Numbered from the stretch's first letter, positions 23,400-35,232 are shown. The stretch: DNA of 64,000 nt from Brachypterus glaber (GCA_958510825.1 OY294044.1:43551550-43615549), one strand, 5' to 3'. Notes: generated by a model not told the origin, from the sequence alone. Numbers and translations are program-made.

Positions 23400-24700
23400 A
23401 AATTAACTCATTTGAAACAAATTTCTATTTTAAACGTTTTTTTTTTTAATAAAACAAAAAAAAATCACATGATTATTTTACTTTTTGGCTTTATTTGTTG
23501 GTGTTTAATTATAATCAAACACGAATAATTACTTATCAAGGATTTATAACAATTTTTGACGCTTTAAATCTATTGTAAATATTAAGAGGATACTGTAGCA
23601 CACGTTTTTTGTCTATCAACGATGGGAACAAAGGAGAAGCTAACTTTGAGAGAGTATGGGAAAAGATCTAAACTCTGACAACATTGTAGGAGCTATTCTG
23701 TGAACTAATGAAGAATGGGAACTAATGGGGACATATGTAGAATCTATGGTATAAAACATGGAACGGCGGAATAAGTTTGGAATAAGAATGGAATGGCTAT
23801 AGACTTGGAGCAGTTCAAAATTACTAGTCTAGTCTAATATGGTAAAAAAATACCTTAAGTAAGTCCAGGAATGACTTTAAACGTAATAAATAAATAAATA
23901 AATATACTTAGAAAAAAGAGAAGGTAAGAAGAAGCATAAAGACAGCTCTCAGTTCTGATGTAATGCGAAAGCGGTTTCGGAACTAATAGTTGGAGTAGTG
24001 GGAGGAGTTTTTAGTGGGTAGGAACAAAGGTTGAGTCCAACACCTCCTATTGAATAAAAGTATTACCACTACTGCTGCTACTACTACCGTAACACTGTAA
24101 CTACTGTAACATTGTAACTACTGTATCAGTGACTTGATGCTTTAACAAATTAACCTAGTTTTGAAATAAAACAGAACTGTGGTACCGATATTATGACATA
24201 GAAATGGTGGTTTATCTCCTAAATGACCCAAAGTAATAATTTAAAAATAAAAGAAATAGGTAAATAAATTTTGCTTAACTCTAAAAATTTTATTTGTCTA
24301 ACATTCTCCTGACTCCGTCTCTGAAGGAAAATCTCTGTTGAAAGCACTATTTTGATTAGAGCGCTAATATTATGGAAATTGTTATTGATATGGAAAAGCT
24401 GTTGTAAAATTAGAATCGGAGTTTTGGCAAGTAGTTATACAGACTGAGGCAATACCGATGAGTTGTAAACTGCATGTCTTTTAAGTGAGATAGACGATTT
24501 CTAAAGCTTGCAGCACGCTATATAGTTAGCTTCAGTTTAGCATTGGACTTACTGTACAAGGCATTTTTTATGCATCATGTTACACGGTTCGCTCCTAAAA
24601 AAAGTCATAAGTCGAGTTCACGATGGTTGTTATCGTATCCTATTTATTTACAATATATATAACAACTTACGAACAAAAATAAAGAAATATCTGATCAATA
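23400..24700. other. No gene; low-complexity patches
   Basis: An (AAAT)n-like patch at about 23,886-23,910 and a gtaac/actac-rich patch at 24,060-24,125. The stretch 23,960-24,060 (gtagtgggaggagtttttag) looks like the 3' UTR of a retroelement, but this is not provable by eye. Confidence 0.35.
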
Positions 24701-24713
24701 ACTGGCATGCCAA

Positions 24714-25640
24714 AATTTAAGAGGTGATTCTACATCCAAAAATATCAAAAAAAAAATCCTATAAAGGTTTCTCCGAAAATGAGCTCTAAGGGAGCTAGGT
24801 CCCTTTAAAATTGTAATAAAAATAAGGCTTTTAATTAATAACTCTGGTACCCTTTAAGCTAGAGCGACGAGCTTTTGCACGTATACTAGTATTAATAAGG
24901 GCAATAAGTTTATGTTAATTTTTTTTTTTAATTTATCCAGAGGCGTGCCAGGACGGACAAAATATGTGAGGCTTAACACATTTTTGCCCAAAACTTTTTT
25001 ATATGTAGGTTTTTTGATTTTTTTCTAAAAAATGTAGATCCATTGGGTAAAAAATCATAAAAAATGTCATATAGTGTAACACTGTAGGAGCTACCGTTAA
25101 AAAAAAGTGCTTTTAAGAGGAAGTAACATTTTGTCAAACCAAAAACGTTACTGTTTAAAAGGTTATTACTCCTTTAATATTAAATTTAGGTGTTTTGGTA
25201 AAGAAGGCAGTATTTTTTAAATATCAAATTTTTCAGCGAAATGAAAAACCCCAGGTACCAACTCTTATCAGGTTTTTTAAAAGATATATAAAAGGGGTGG
25301 TTCTACCCCATTAAGGGGTAAAGATAGATTTTTTAAATATTTAATTCATTTTTAATGAGTCTCAAAACCTCCAAATATCAGTTTTTGTAAATATTAAACC
25401 AAAATATATGATTTCTCTAACTTTCCCCTTATAAAATCTTTAGTGTGGATTATCTCGAAAACTGAACCAACGATTTCTTTTTTTTTGACTGATTTGGATT
25501 CAGTATCAAAAAATATATAAGAAAACATTAAAATAAAGTTGCGCATAAAACCCTTGTAAACTAGTGTAATCAGAGAATAGTGTATATCAGACATAATTTA
25601 TAAAATAAAAAGTAAAAACGTACCTAGTTAATTGTACCAA
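24714..25640 (+). mobile_element. Partial copy of the 25722-26860 MITE family
   Basis: Starts inside the arm at aatttaagaggtgattctac and follows the same block order: ctaagggagctaggtccc, ttgcacgta, attaataagggcaataag, gtgccaggac, ttttgcccaaaac, and gtaacactgtaggagc. The mirrored right arm is not found, so this is half an element or a decayed copy. Confidence 0.6.
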
Positions 25641-25721
25641 AATATTGTTGGTGACGTTCATAATTACCCGACTAGGACTAGGAATGACTTTTTTATTCAA
25701 ATTTAAAAATTCAAAAACTTA

Positions 25722-26860
25722 CAAGGTTATCCAGAAATAAGTTCGAGAAATTTAAGAGGTGATTCTACATTAAAAAATATAAAAAAAGTTTCCATAAAAG
25801 TTGGTCTTTGGAAATAAACCCTAAGGGAGCTACGACCCTTCTAATGGTACATCTAAAAAGTAGTTTTTATTTAATATTTCAGGAACGCTATAAACCACAG
25901 TAACGAATTTTTGCACATGCCTTAACATTAATAAAGGCTATCATTTCATGTAATTTTAATTTAGAGATGTTCAAAATGGGGGGGCTATGTCACTTTTTTG
26001 CCCCAAACTTTTTTTTTCTTAATAAAACATTAATCTTTAATTACAAATACATAAAAAAGGTACTTTTTATGTAATACTGTAGGGCCAACCGTTTAATGAG
26101 TCTCAAATTGCAATTAAAGAGGCAATTTCAAGTTCTGAAAAATATGAACTAAAAAATGCACAAATAAAAATTTTAATACTGCAGAGAGATTCTACATTAA
26201 AAACTACAAAAAAAAAAACTTCCCATAAACAAATATACACAAATCGCTTTTTAGGGAGCTACGATCCCTTAAAAAGTGTTACTCTAAAAGGCCGTATTAC
26301 TCTTAAAAATGATTTTCGAATCTAGATGTATAGGAGCATTTTTTCACAGTTTTTAATGTAGAATCACCCTGCAGTATTGAAATTTTTATTGGTGCATTTT
26401 TTAGTTCGTATTTTGATGCTCAGAACGTAAAATTGTATCTTTAATTGCAAATTTATCGAAAACGATTGGCTCTACGGTGTTAGATAAAGAGTATATTTTT
26501 TATGTATTTTTAATTAAAGATTAATATTTAATTAAGAAAATGTCAAAAAATCTACGGATAAAAATGTTTGGGGCAAAAATTGATATCGCCCCCCATTTTG
26601 CACGTCCCTGGTTAATATCACTAAATAAAAATTACATGAAATGATAGCTTTTATCAATGCTAAGGCTTGTGCAAAAATTTGTTTCTGTGGTTCATAGGGT
26701 TCCAGAAATATTAAATAAAAACTACTTTTTAGATGTACCCGTAGGAGGGTCGTAGCTCCCTTAGGGTTCATTTCCGGACCTACCTTTATAAGAGCTTTTT
26801 TCATATTTTTTAACATAGAATCACCTCTTAAATTTCTTGGACTATTTCTGAATAACCCTG
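25722..26860. mobile_element. Complete palindromic MITE, TA duplication
   Basis: Ends are caaggttatccagaaataag (left) and the inverse of cagggttattcagaaatag (right), flanked by TA at 25,720-21 and 26,861-62. Arms of about 490-520 bp fold back; matched blocks include aatttaagaggtgattctac, ctaagggagctacgaccctt, tgcacatgccttaac, cattaataaaggctatcatt and ttgccccaaac. The centre is about 130 bp. No transposase. TA duplication and end style fit Tc1/mariner-superfamily MITEs (inference). Fragments of the family lie at 1,690-1,912, 24,714, 29,130, 35,455 and 38,240. Confidence 0.85.
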
Positions 26861-26883
26861 TATATGATAATGGTCTCAATTAA

Positions 26884-28533
26884 ACATCATTAAACAACTT
26901 GTTTAATGAGCACTTTACATCTGTAAAACACTCCAGTCCGGATAATATTGACTTAGATTTTTTAAATTCAAATGTTCCACTGCACAACAAAAATCTAACT
27001 TTTACTTTAATTACTAAGGACGGTACTCTTAAACTAATAGAAAAGTTAAAATGCTCGAATGCCTCTGGATATGATGATATTTCTAATAACCTTATAAAGC
27101 TTTGTAAAAGTCCTTTGTCTGAACCTATTACATATATTATAAACTTAATGCTTAAAACAGGTATCTTTCCTGATAAATTAAAATTTGCTATTGTGCAACC
27201 TGTTTATAAGAAAGGAAGTCGTAGCGACTACGAAAATTACAGGGCCATTAGTCTCTTGCCTAGTTTATCAAAAATCTTTGAGCTAGCTGTAAAGGAACAA
27301 CTTGTTAATTTTTTCACAATAAATAATTTACTATCATGCCATCAACATGGTTTTACACAGAACAAAAGTACAGAAAGTGCACTTAGCTTTTTTACAGAAA
27401 AAATTATTAAAGCATTGGATTCAAAGTTGCAGGTTTTAGCACTACTATTTGATTTCAGCAAGGCTTTTGATTTAGTACCTCATGACCTCCTAATTTTTAA
27501 ACTAAAAAGATATGGTGTGAGAGGCATTGCTTTAAAATTATTCATTACCTACTTACAAGGTAGAACTCAAAAAGTTAGGCTTAATAATGTTGATAGTTTA
27601 CCTAAAGATATAAAGCAAGGTGTTCCTCAAGGGTCTATATTGGGCCCCATACTTTACTTGATATTTGCAAATGACCTTATTTTATATCTATTAAAAAATC
27701 AAATTCTGGTTGTTTGTTACGCAGATGACACTAATATTTTAATTGTTGAAAAATCTCTGGAATTAATGAAACAAAAATCGAAACAAGTCTATGATAATAT
27801 TATTTTATAGTCAGAAAAAAACAAACTATTACTGAATAAATCTAAAACTACTTCTTTATACTTTACTATTCAAAAAAAGGATCAGTTAGTCTTGTATGAA
27901 AATACAGATGTGGAAATTATCACAAGTCCTGGCTCTAAAATACTAGGAGTTACTTTCGACTCTAATTTAAATTGGGCTCTTCATATTAATGAATTATGTA
28001 AAAAGCTCAGTTGTGCCTGTTATGCATTAAAATTTTTATCAAATCATTGCAGTAAAGAAATTTTACTTACCCTTTATTACGCTAATTTTCATTCACACCT
28101 TAGATATGGTATTATAAACTGGGGCAACTCCACACACATTAATAGAGTTCTTAGAGTACAAAAGTATGCCCTACGCATTATAGCTGGCTTAAAGTATAGA
28201 GATAGTTGTCGCACAGTATTCAAAGAGCATAAGATTTTAACTGTCATCGACTTATATATTTTAGAGGTTTGTCTTTACGTTTTTAAAAATAAATGTCTTT
28301 TCTCTGATAATCGTCATATAAATTATAATACCAGACATAAAAAACTTTTACTGCCATTACAACATAATACCACTTTTTATCAAAAAAGTTTTTACTATAA
28401 TGGTTGTAATTTTTTTAATAAACTAGAAAGTGATATTAAAGAGTCTAAGAATATTAATATTTTTAAAAGTAAAATAAAAAATTTTTTGTTGCAAAATAAT
28501 TTTTATAGTATTGATGACTTTATCAGAACATAG
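26884..28533 (+). pseudogene. Non-LTR retrotransposon ORF2 RT, second copy
   Basis: 5'-truncated just right of the MITE ending at 26,860. One frame runs 26,884-28,533 (about 550 codons) with a single internal stop (TAG, 27,808-27,810). RT motifs in order: NASGYDDISNNLIKL, YKKGSRSDYENYRAISLLPS, HQHGFTQNKSTESA, LFDFSKAFDLVPHDLL, GVPQGSILGPILYLIFANDL and the catalytic YADDTN at 27,718-27,735. After the stop come LLLNKSKTT, the thumb region with KILGVTFDSNLNW, and the C-terminal domain. Gag and endonuclease are absent. It is of the same broad CR1/Jockey-like type as the 10-14 kb copy but clearly a different, better-preserved lineage. Confidence 0.93.
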
Positions 28534-28821
28534 ATTGTATTTTACTCAAGTATCTGTACTAAATGTATTTTATATGTTAATATTTGTACTAAATTTACTT
28601 TATTAAGTTTTATTTATATGTATATATTTGTGAACATAGGTAGAAAAACTTATACCCTATTGCTGATGTTCTCTGTTTTTTTTTGTTTTTCTTATTTTTT
28701 AATTATTTTTTCAGATTGCAGTAACGGGTAGGGTTATGAGTTTTTATACTATCACTCTTTTATTGACATATCCAACCTACTGTATATTGTAAGCAATGTA
28801 TTTTAGTATTGGACGAATAAA

Positions 28822-28854
<33 letters not shown>

Positions 28855-28855
28855 T
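28534..28855 (+). repeat. 3' UTR and (ATT)n tail of the second non-LTR element
   Basis: The 3' UTR ends ggacgaataaaattatt, followed by ATT repeats at 28,822-28,853. It resembles the tail at 14,919-14,976, supporting related 3' ends. This marks the right boundary of the element. Confidence 0.8.
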
Positions 28856-28859
28856 ACCC

Positions 28860-29240
28860 AGTGAAATAAAAAATTGTAATAGGTACAATTTTTTAAACAA
28901 TTCTTAAAATATTATGTAATTCATAAAATTGAACTATTTTAAATGTGACATATAAATGTATGTATTTTTTTTTGTAAACATCATTTTTGCTAAATAAAAG
29001 ATTTAAACTAAAAAAAAACTTTATTGCTGGCTCTTAAATTATTTACCTCGTAGCTGAAATTATCTTAATTTTTAGAATAAATTAGTAATAGTTATTTTAG
29101 CTTAGTCTTAAGCTTTGTATTTAATGTTACTGGAACCCCGTGAGTTACAGAAACGTGTTTTTGCACGTGCTTTAATATTACCAAGAACTATCGTGCTATG
29201 TAATTAGTACTTGGCAACTTTAACGCTAATATTCATTTAA
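28860..29240. other. No gene; fragment of a MITE at 29,130-29,215
   Basis: tggaaccccgtgagttacag and tttgcacgtgctttaatatt resemble the arm of the 25,722 MITE. The remainder is featureless. Confidence 0.4.
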
Positions 29241-29243
29241 GTA

Positions 29244-30150
29244 CACTGTAAAAAAAAATAATTGGAAAATGCCGTACATTTGTTTTAAAGTTTTTTCATA
29301 CATATACTAAGTCGAGTTTTCGATTAAAGTATGAAAATTTTACTATTCACATTTGAACGGGATGAGATATAAACTTTAAATCTGAAGTGTTTATATCACA
29401 CAAAAAAAACTGTCATTTGCCATATTTTTCAATTTTATATTCGGTAAGGCGGCTCTAGGGGGGCAGTAGGGGACAGCATTTTAAATGGCACCCTAGGTCT
29501 TGTGATACATCATTTTAAAGAGCTTAAAATTCTCTATTTAACCATGTAACTTTTAATTTTTAAATATTTTTTTTGAGGGTTTGGAAGGAAAAAACTTCAA
29601 AATTGATAAAATTTTCAATATTTTTAAATAATTAATTTTAAAATTTTTGCAAAAAAAGGTCCAAATAATGAATACAAGGTGTATTATCATTTTTGGACTA
29701 ATTATTTATTATTTTCGTGTAAATAGTTTAATATTTATCCACAAAACATTGAAAATTTCATCAATTTTGAAGAATAAAAAAATCTTAAAAAAAAATATTA
29801 AAAAATAAATATTTATATGGTTAAATAAAGATTTTTATGCTCTTTAAAATGATGTATTATAAGACCTAGGATGCCGTTTAAAATACTGTCCCCTACTGCC
29901 CCCCTGGTGCCGCCTTACTAAATAAACTTTTGAAAGATATTGCAAATTTAAAGTTTATATCTCGTTATATCCCGTTCAAAAGTTAAGGGGGGTGTACCAT
30001 ATAAAAGAATAACCCTATATATAAATGTCTTCGGTATTTTATACTTTAATCGAAAACTCGACTAGGTATATTCCCATAATTATCAAACATGTATATGTTA
30101 ATTACTTCCAATACATGAATGGGAAGTTTACCACAATTTTTTTTAGAGTG
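29244..30150. mobile_element. Palindromic MITE, TA duplication, 907 bp
   Basis: Ends cactgtaaaaaaaaat (left) and the inverse of cactctaaaaaaaatt (right), flanked by TA at 29,242-43 and 30,151-52. Arms fold back over most of their length: aagtcgagttttcgattaaa, cgggatgagatataaacttt, ggggggcagtaggggacagc, ctaggtcttgtgatacatca and ttaaagagc all recur inverted. No coding potential. Tc1/mariner-type by the TA (inference). Confidence 0.85.
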
Positions 30151-30186
30151 TAAGGACGAATATTAAACGTGGAATAAAGTCATACA

Positions 30187-30412
30187 CTGTAAAAATGAAT
30201 GGTAAAAATACAATTCAAACATTTTAAAAATTTTCCATGCAAGACTATGAATTATGCCATTAAAGTAAAACTTTTACACCTTAAGGCATATCTACAGTAC
30301 CGCATTCTTATATACTATGTTGTTATGCGAGTTTGTGGATATGCCTTTACTCGAAATCTCGACTACATTAACATACAATTAACATACATTTTTTTTTTTT
30401 AGAATGTTCTAA
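30187..30412. mobile_element. Possible short relative of the preceding MITE
   Basis: Preceded by TA, it starts cactgtaaaaatgaatgg and ends in a T-run followed by agaatgttcta, with an internal actcgaaatctcgact similar to the 29,244 element. Ends match less well, so this is tentative. Confidence 0.35.
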
Positions 30413-31157
30413 GAGGAAATAGAATGTTTATCAAAAAATTTTAAAATGAAAATGGTACTATGGTATACGCATTTGTGATAGACTTTTGACATTGAAAACC
30501 GTCCAATTTTGAATTATTCGGGGCTCCAGTTTTTTTTGTGTAAAAAATATATTTTTTAACATACCTACGATGGGCTATATTTTTTATTTGAAAGACTTTT
30601 TTCCAAATTAAATTAAAATTGCTGAAAATTGTATATCAAATTTTGATATGAAATTTAATAAAAATAAGATTTTTAAATTTTAATATTTTCTTAGAGAAGT
30701 CAATCCCCTGAGGGGGTATTTTTTTTCAAGGGACCTATAATTTCCTTAGACTGTTAAAATTTTTTTATAAAGCTTAAAAATAATACTTTTACCAAAGTAT
30801 TTAATATTTTAGCCTCAATTTCTCTGTGGTAACTAATTTAAAAAATCTGAAATTTTTACACTTGCTCCATATACCTATATGTTGGTATATCAAAAAAAAT
30901 TAAGAATGTGTTTATAATTAAGATTATATCAAAAAATATATCAGCGAAATTAATTTTTGAATATATAACTTTTCAAGAAAAATATTGGGTTTGAAGTATA
31001 CATATATAGTAAACAACATTCAAAAGAATATAAAATTTGAAAATTTTCAAGCGCCCTATGCTGGATGATATTCAATTACGTTGTTGTAATACCAGTTGTA
31101 AGTTATGCAACTAAATTCATGAAAATTAATCTGAAGGTGTGTGTATTGCTTTAAAAA
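30413..31157. other. No recognised feature
   Basis: AT-rich, no gene-like frame, no clear repeat. Confidence 0.45.
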
Positions 31158-31165
31158 GTAAGGTG

Positions 31166-31702
31166 GGGTGACACACATCTATACTCATCACAACTCTACT
31201 CACGCACATCTCTACTCACATACATCTCTACTCACACATATCTCTACTCACACACATCTCTACTCATTGTCATTGACATTTATTGGATTAAAGCTAGAGT
31301 ACCATGGCAGAACAAAGCACTAACTAAATTTTATTTAATACTTTTTTCGTAGATTAGCTTATAAGTTTTTTATTGAAAACAAATTTTACCTAATTCCATT
31401 TTACTATTAGCAGTAATAAACCTCATAATAAAATTTGGTTGTAATAAACAAGCTTATAAGCTAAATTACAGAAAAAAATTGTAAATTTATTTAGATTAGT
31501 GCTTTGTTCCGCTATGGTATCCTAGTTCTAATTAAATAAAAAGTATATGACAATGAGTAGAGATGTGTGTGATTAGAGATATGTAAGAGTAGAGATGTGT
31601 TTGACTAGAGTTTTGTGTAAGTAGAGATGTGTGTAAGTAGAGATGTGTGTAAGTAGAGATGTGGGTGAGTAGAAATGTGATGAGTAGGTATGTATTTCAC
31701 CC
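31166..31702. mobile_element. Foldback element with ~16-bp tandem repeats in its arms, 8-bp TSD
   Basis: The 8 bases gtaaggtg flank both ends (31,158-31,165 and 31,703-31,710). Ends are gggtgacacacatct (left) and the inverse of gggtgaaatacatac (right). Each arm has several copies of a ~16-bp unit (ctctactcacacacat; inverse gtgtgtaagtagagat), then inverted unique blocks (ttagtgctttgttccgc / gcagaacaaagcacta). Centre about 31,340-31,480. Non-coding. Same plan as the 9,231 element but unrelated sequence. Confidence 0.88.
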
Positions 31703-31737
31703 GTAAGGTGACATATTAGTGGAGTATCCTATAATAA

Positions 31738-32042
31738 CACAGCCACACAAAAAAAAAACATTTTCCAGATACTAGACCAACGCTTTTTTATATTTTCGAG
31801 GTGGCTGAAACCGAATCTGACCTCAGAATTGCTTCATCAGGTCACAATTTTTTTCTACCCATAAAAAAATCTGCATTTAAGAAATTTTCGCACACTTTTT
31901 TAAGTGTAGAAAAAAATTGTGACCTGATGGAGCAATTCTGAGGTCAGATTCGGTTTCAGCGACCCCGAAAATACAATAATGCGTTAGTCTAGTCTCTGTC
32001 AAATGAAAATTTTTTTTCTAAATTTTTTTTTGGTTGGCTGTG
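31738..32042. mobile_element. Palindromic MITE, tandem copy 1
   Basis: Starts cacagccacac and ends ttggctgtg. Arms carry ccgaatctgacctcagaatt and catcaggtcacaattttttt, both mirrored (ttgtgacctgatggagcaat; tgaggtcagattcggtttca). About 305 bp. Immediately followed by a second copy. A diverged relative lies at 18,400-18,545. Confidence 0.85.
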
Positions 32043-32043
32043 C

Positions 32044-32336
32044 ACATAGCCACACAAAAAAAATCATGTGCGAGAGACTACACTAACGCATTTTAATATT
32101 TTCGGGGTCGCGGAAACCTAATCTGACCTCAGAATTGCTCCATCAGGTCACATTTTTTTTTCTACACTTAAAAACATCTGAATTTAAGGAATTCTCGCAC
32201 CCTTCTTTTAAGTGTATAAAAAAATTGTGACCTGATGGAGCAATTCTGAGGTTAGATTCGGTTTCAGCCACCCCGAAAATATAAATCTGGGTTGGTCTAG
32301 TATATAGAAAATTATTTTTTTTTGTGTGTGGCTATG
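32044..32336. mobile_element. Palindromic MITE, tandem copy 2
   Basis: Starts catagccacacaaaa and ends with the inverse (gtgtggctatg). Same inverted blocks as copy 1. The pair is bounded by taa at 31,735-37 and taa at 32,337-39, which could be a 3-bp duplication of a composite insertion. Non-coding. Confidence 0.85.
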
Positions 32337-33000
32337 TAATTATTATAATAATTATAATCGATACATTTTAGTCTTACCTAGACGCTTAATATAGCTTAAT
32401 CCACAGGGTAATTCTGAAATGGGTTACAAAATTATAACACCAGAAATTATGAAAAAAAGGTTGTCTGAAATAAAGCTACTGTAATTTCCTGTAACAGAAT
32501 TTCTAAGAAGCGTTGTTATTATTTTATTCTGTATGTAATTTAGTAACTAACCTTAATATGTGTAACTTTAACTAACGCCAGCAGCCATTTAAGTAAGAAA
32601 GAGTTTAGTAAAATAACATCATATTTATAGGAATTGCAATCAAGTCTCTTTTAGAAAAACTTTAGACGTTAACGTTTTCTTAAGGTTAAAAGGTTCTTTA
32701 TCAGAAAATTTCAAATGAAAAGTGGTAAAAGATACTGCCTTGGGACAGCAATTGCAATTTTTGCAAACTGAGTTCATGAGACTAGATAAAAGTGTATGTA
32801 ATGCTTTAGAATAGTGGAGTGTCACTAAAATAACAGATTTTTTTTTCCATTATCAAGATGCTTAAATTAACTTAATATAGGGTGATTTAGAAATGGGTTA
32901 CAAAACTTTATTAATTTTATTTTTTAACTTCTCTATGTAATTTGGTAAAAAACTTTAAAGTTAGTAATTTTTAACCTTTATGCCTCTGGTCATTTAAGTC

Positions 33001-33190
33001 TGGCCGCTGTGAAGTAGGGCGCAGTGCGTTCTCTTTGTAATGCCGAGGTCGCGGGTTCGAATCCCGCGGATGTGTAGTGGTGTCTTATAAATTACTAATT
33101 ACTTATTTGAACTACATATAAATAGGACATAACCAACAAGGTTGAATGTCGGGATGTGCCTACCGAAGCGTAGGTACAAGATTAAAAAAA
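33001..33190 (+). mobile_element. tRNA-derived SINE (family 1)
   Basis: The head is tRNA-like: gtagggcgcagtgcg resembles an A box and ggttcgaatcc at 33,055-33,065 is a canonical B box inside a perfect T-arm stem (cgcgg/ccgcg). A tRNA-unrelated body follows, ending in an A-rich tail (ttaaaaaaaa). Comparison with neighbouring tandem units shows it was inserted after 'catttaagt'. There is no complete cloverleaf, so it is not a tRNA gene. Confidence 0.8.
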
Positions 33191-33795
33191 AGTTAAATAA
33201 AATCATACTTAGAGGAACTGCAATTGAGTCTCTTTTAGAGAAACTTTAGATGTTATCGTTTTCTTATGATTAAAATTGTTCGTTATTAGAAAATTTCAAA
33301 TTGAAAGTGGGAATATATACTCCCTTGGGACAGAAATTGCAATTTTTGCAAACTGAATTCATGAGGCTACATCAAAAAGTGTATGTAATGCTTTCAAATG
33401 TAGAATGAGGAGATAGTTGAGTGTCACTAAAATAATCTACAAGGTTTTGCCATTAACTAAATTCTTAAATTTACTTAATATACTGGGTGATTCAGAAAAG
33501 CGTTACAAAATCTTCTTGTGACAGCCTTCCTAAGAATGCGTTATATTATTGTTTAATTTCTCTATGTAATACAGTAACTTAAACTAACTTTATCATTACT
33601 AATTTTAACTTTAACGTTAGTGGCCATATAAGTAAAGAAGAGTTTAAGTAAAATATCATCATACTTAGGGTATCTTTTAGAAAAACCTTAGATGTTACCA
33701 TTTTTTAATGTTAAAATTATTTCTTATCACAAAATTTCAAATGAAAAGTGGTAAAAAATACTGGATACTCAAAGTAACTTAATATGTGATTAATA

Positions 33796-33970
33796 TACTG
33801 GAAATTCAATAAAACCTGCAGTGACTTAGTTGTAAATATTTGGTAAAAGTCCAAGATCATACTAGTTCGGGTGAGACTTGCGTAATTTCGTCGAAGCTTC
33901 GCAAAGGCGGACCCCTTATACGAAATCAGCATGAGTATGAGTCACTGCAGGTTTTATTGAATTTCCAGTA
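33796..33970. mobile_element. 175-bp MITE with near-perfect terminal repeats, TA duplication
   Basis: Inverted ends match over about 30 bp: tactggaaattcaataaaac then ctgcagtgact, flanked by TA at 33,794-95 and 33,971-72. It interrupts the third ~0.5-kb tandem unit, whose sequence resumes at ggtgatt. The matching arms suggest a recent insertion compared with other MITEs here. No coding capacity. Confidence 0.88.
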
Positions 33971-34489
33971 TAGGTGATTTCAAAAATTATGCTATATGCA
34001 TAACAAAATTTAGTCCGTAATAAAGCTACTGTAACTCCTTGTAACAGCCTTCTTAAGAATGTAATTATTTAATTACTCTATGTAATTTAGTAACTTTAAC
34101 TAACTTTAACATTACTAATTTTAACTCTAACTCTAGTGACCATTTAAGTAAAGAAGAGTTTAACTTAAACTTTAAGTAAAATAACATCATTTTTAGAGGA
34201 ACTGCAATTCAGTCTTTTTAAGAGAAAACGTAAATAAGTAAAGAAGAGTTTAAGTAAAATAACGTCATACTTGGATGATCTGCAATCTAGTCTCTTTTAG
34301 AGAAACTTTAGACTTCACCGTTTTCTTAATGTTAAAATTGTTCCTTATCAGAAAATTTCAAATGGAAAGTGGTAAAATATACTCCCTTGGGACAGCAATT
34401 GCAATTTTTGCAAACTGAATTCATGAAGCTAGATCTAAAAGTGTGTGTAATGCTTTAAAACGTAGAATGAGGAGATAGTGGATTAACTA

Positions 34490-34960
34490 ATCACGAATTC
34501 ATGATGTCGGTATGCAAATTAGACAGTGCATTAACACCGGAAACTCGCTTTACATAAATACAAGGAGCCTTAGTTGAAATTAAGGAACACGGTGTGCTGA
34601 AGTTAAGTTCAAACTATGAATGATTGTCTCTTCCAGAATCCTCAGTTTCTATTTTAGTTAGGGTTGACATCACTCTAGATTTTTAGACCGTGCTTCCTGC
34701 TTTGTATCCAGCAAAGTCCGGCTTCAACAAATGATTTGACTGGTACAAATACACTAGAAAACCTTTCTCTAAATTATACATTTTTGTATCATTTACAAAT
34801 TTACAAATGAGTAAAGTCCAAACCCATAATTTTCAAAAGGTAAATTTTTCATAAATTACAAATATTTATAAATAATTACAAATTTTTGTAAATATTTATA
34901 AATTTTTGTCAATAAATACAACAATGTTTGTAAAATACATGAACATACAAGATGATTGTA
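34490..34960. other. No gene; AT-rich short repeats
   Basis: Repeated words such as aaatttttgtaaatatttat at 34,850-34,920. Nothing else recognisable. Confidence 0.4.
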
Positions 34961-34963
34961 TGC

Positions 34964-35232
34964 TTTGTTTGTTTGTTTGTTTGTTTGTTTGTTTAACCTC
35001 TAACTATTCTACTTAATTAAGCATCCCCTAAGTCCAGGACTTGTGTGGGCTAGTAGTAGAGGGAACCACCACTGACTTTCGAACCAGTTTCTAGGGAGTG
35101 TCCGTTTCACTTATCGCCTTCGCCAAATTTCAATTAATTATTAACTGAAAAAGGCAAATCGGCGCCAGTGAGAATCGAACTCACGATAGTAGACTTGCTA
35201 TGCATACGCGCTAGCCACTACGCTAGGTCTCC
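34964..35232 (-). mobile_element. tRNA-derived SINE (family 2), copy 1
   Basis: On the minus strand the head reads ggagacctagcgtagtggct (A box-like), then gagttcgattctcac (B box, complement of 35,171-35,183), ending ggcgcc. The body includes ccctctactactagcccaca on the minus strand, and the 3' tail is a (CAAA)n repeat. Copies at 42,198-42,470 and 49,333-49,530 share head, body and tail. About 270 bp. Pol III-type promoter boxes are the family hallmark. Confidence 0.88.

Larger units (their letters stand above)
32395..34480 (+). repeat. ~0.4-0.5-kb tandem repeat, four copies with two insertions
   Basis: Units start near 32,395, 32,880, 33,480 and 34,000, each with a 'gggtgat...gaaatgggttacaaa' block, 'catttaagtaaagaagagtt', 'aaatttcaaatgaaaagtgg' and, in three units, ttgggacagcaattgcaatt type sequence. 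Unit 2 is lengthened by a SINE (33,001-33,190) and unit 3 by a MITE (33,796-33,970). Open frames in the units are short and inconsistent between copies. Confidence 0.8.

Noticed and set aside
26532..26879. 115-codon minus-strand frame
   Set aside because: It lies in the right arm of a palindromic MITE and is not preserved in the left arm or in related copies.
28822..28853. Stand-alone ATT microsatellite
   Set aside because: Its position directly after a retroelement 3' UTR, as at 14,928, makes it the element's tail.
33001..33075. A tRNA gene
   Set aside because: Only A/B-box-like parts and a T arm are present, followed by a SINE body and A-rich tail; no complete cloverleaf.
35160..35232. 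Minus-strand tRNA gene (also at 42,395-42,470)
   Set aside because: The same tRNA-like head occurs in repeated copies with an identical tRNA-unrelated body and (CAAA)n tail, so it is a SINE.
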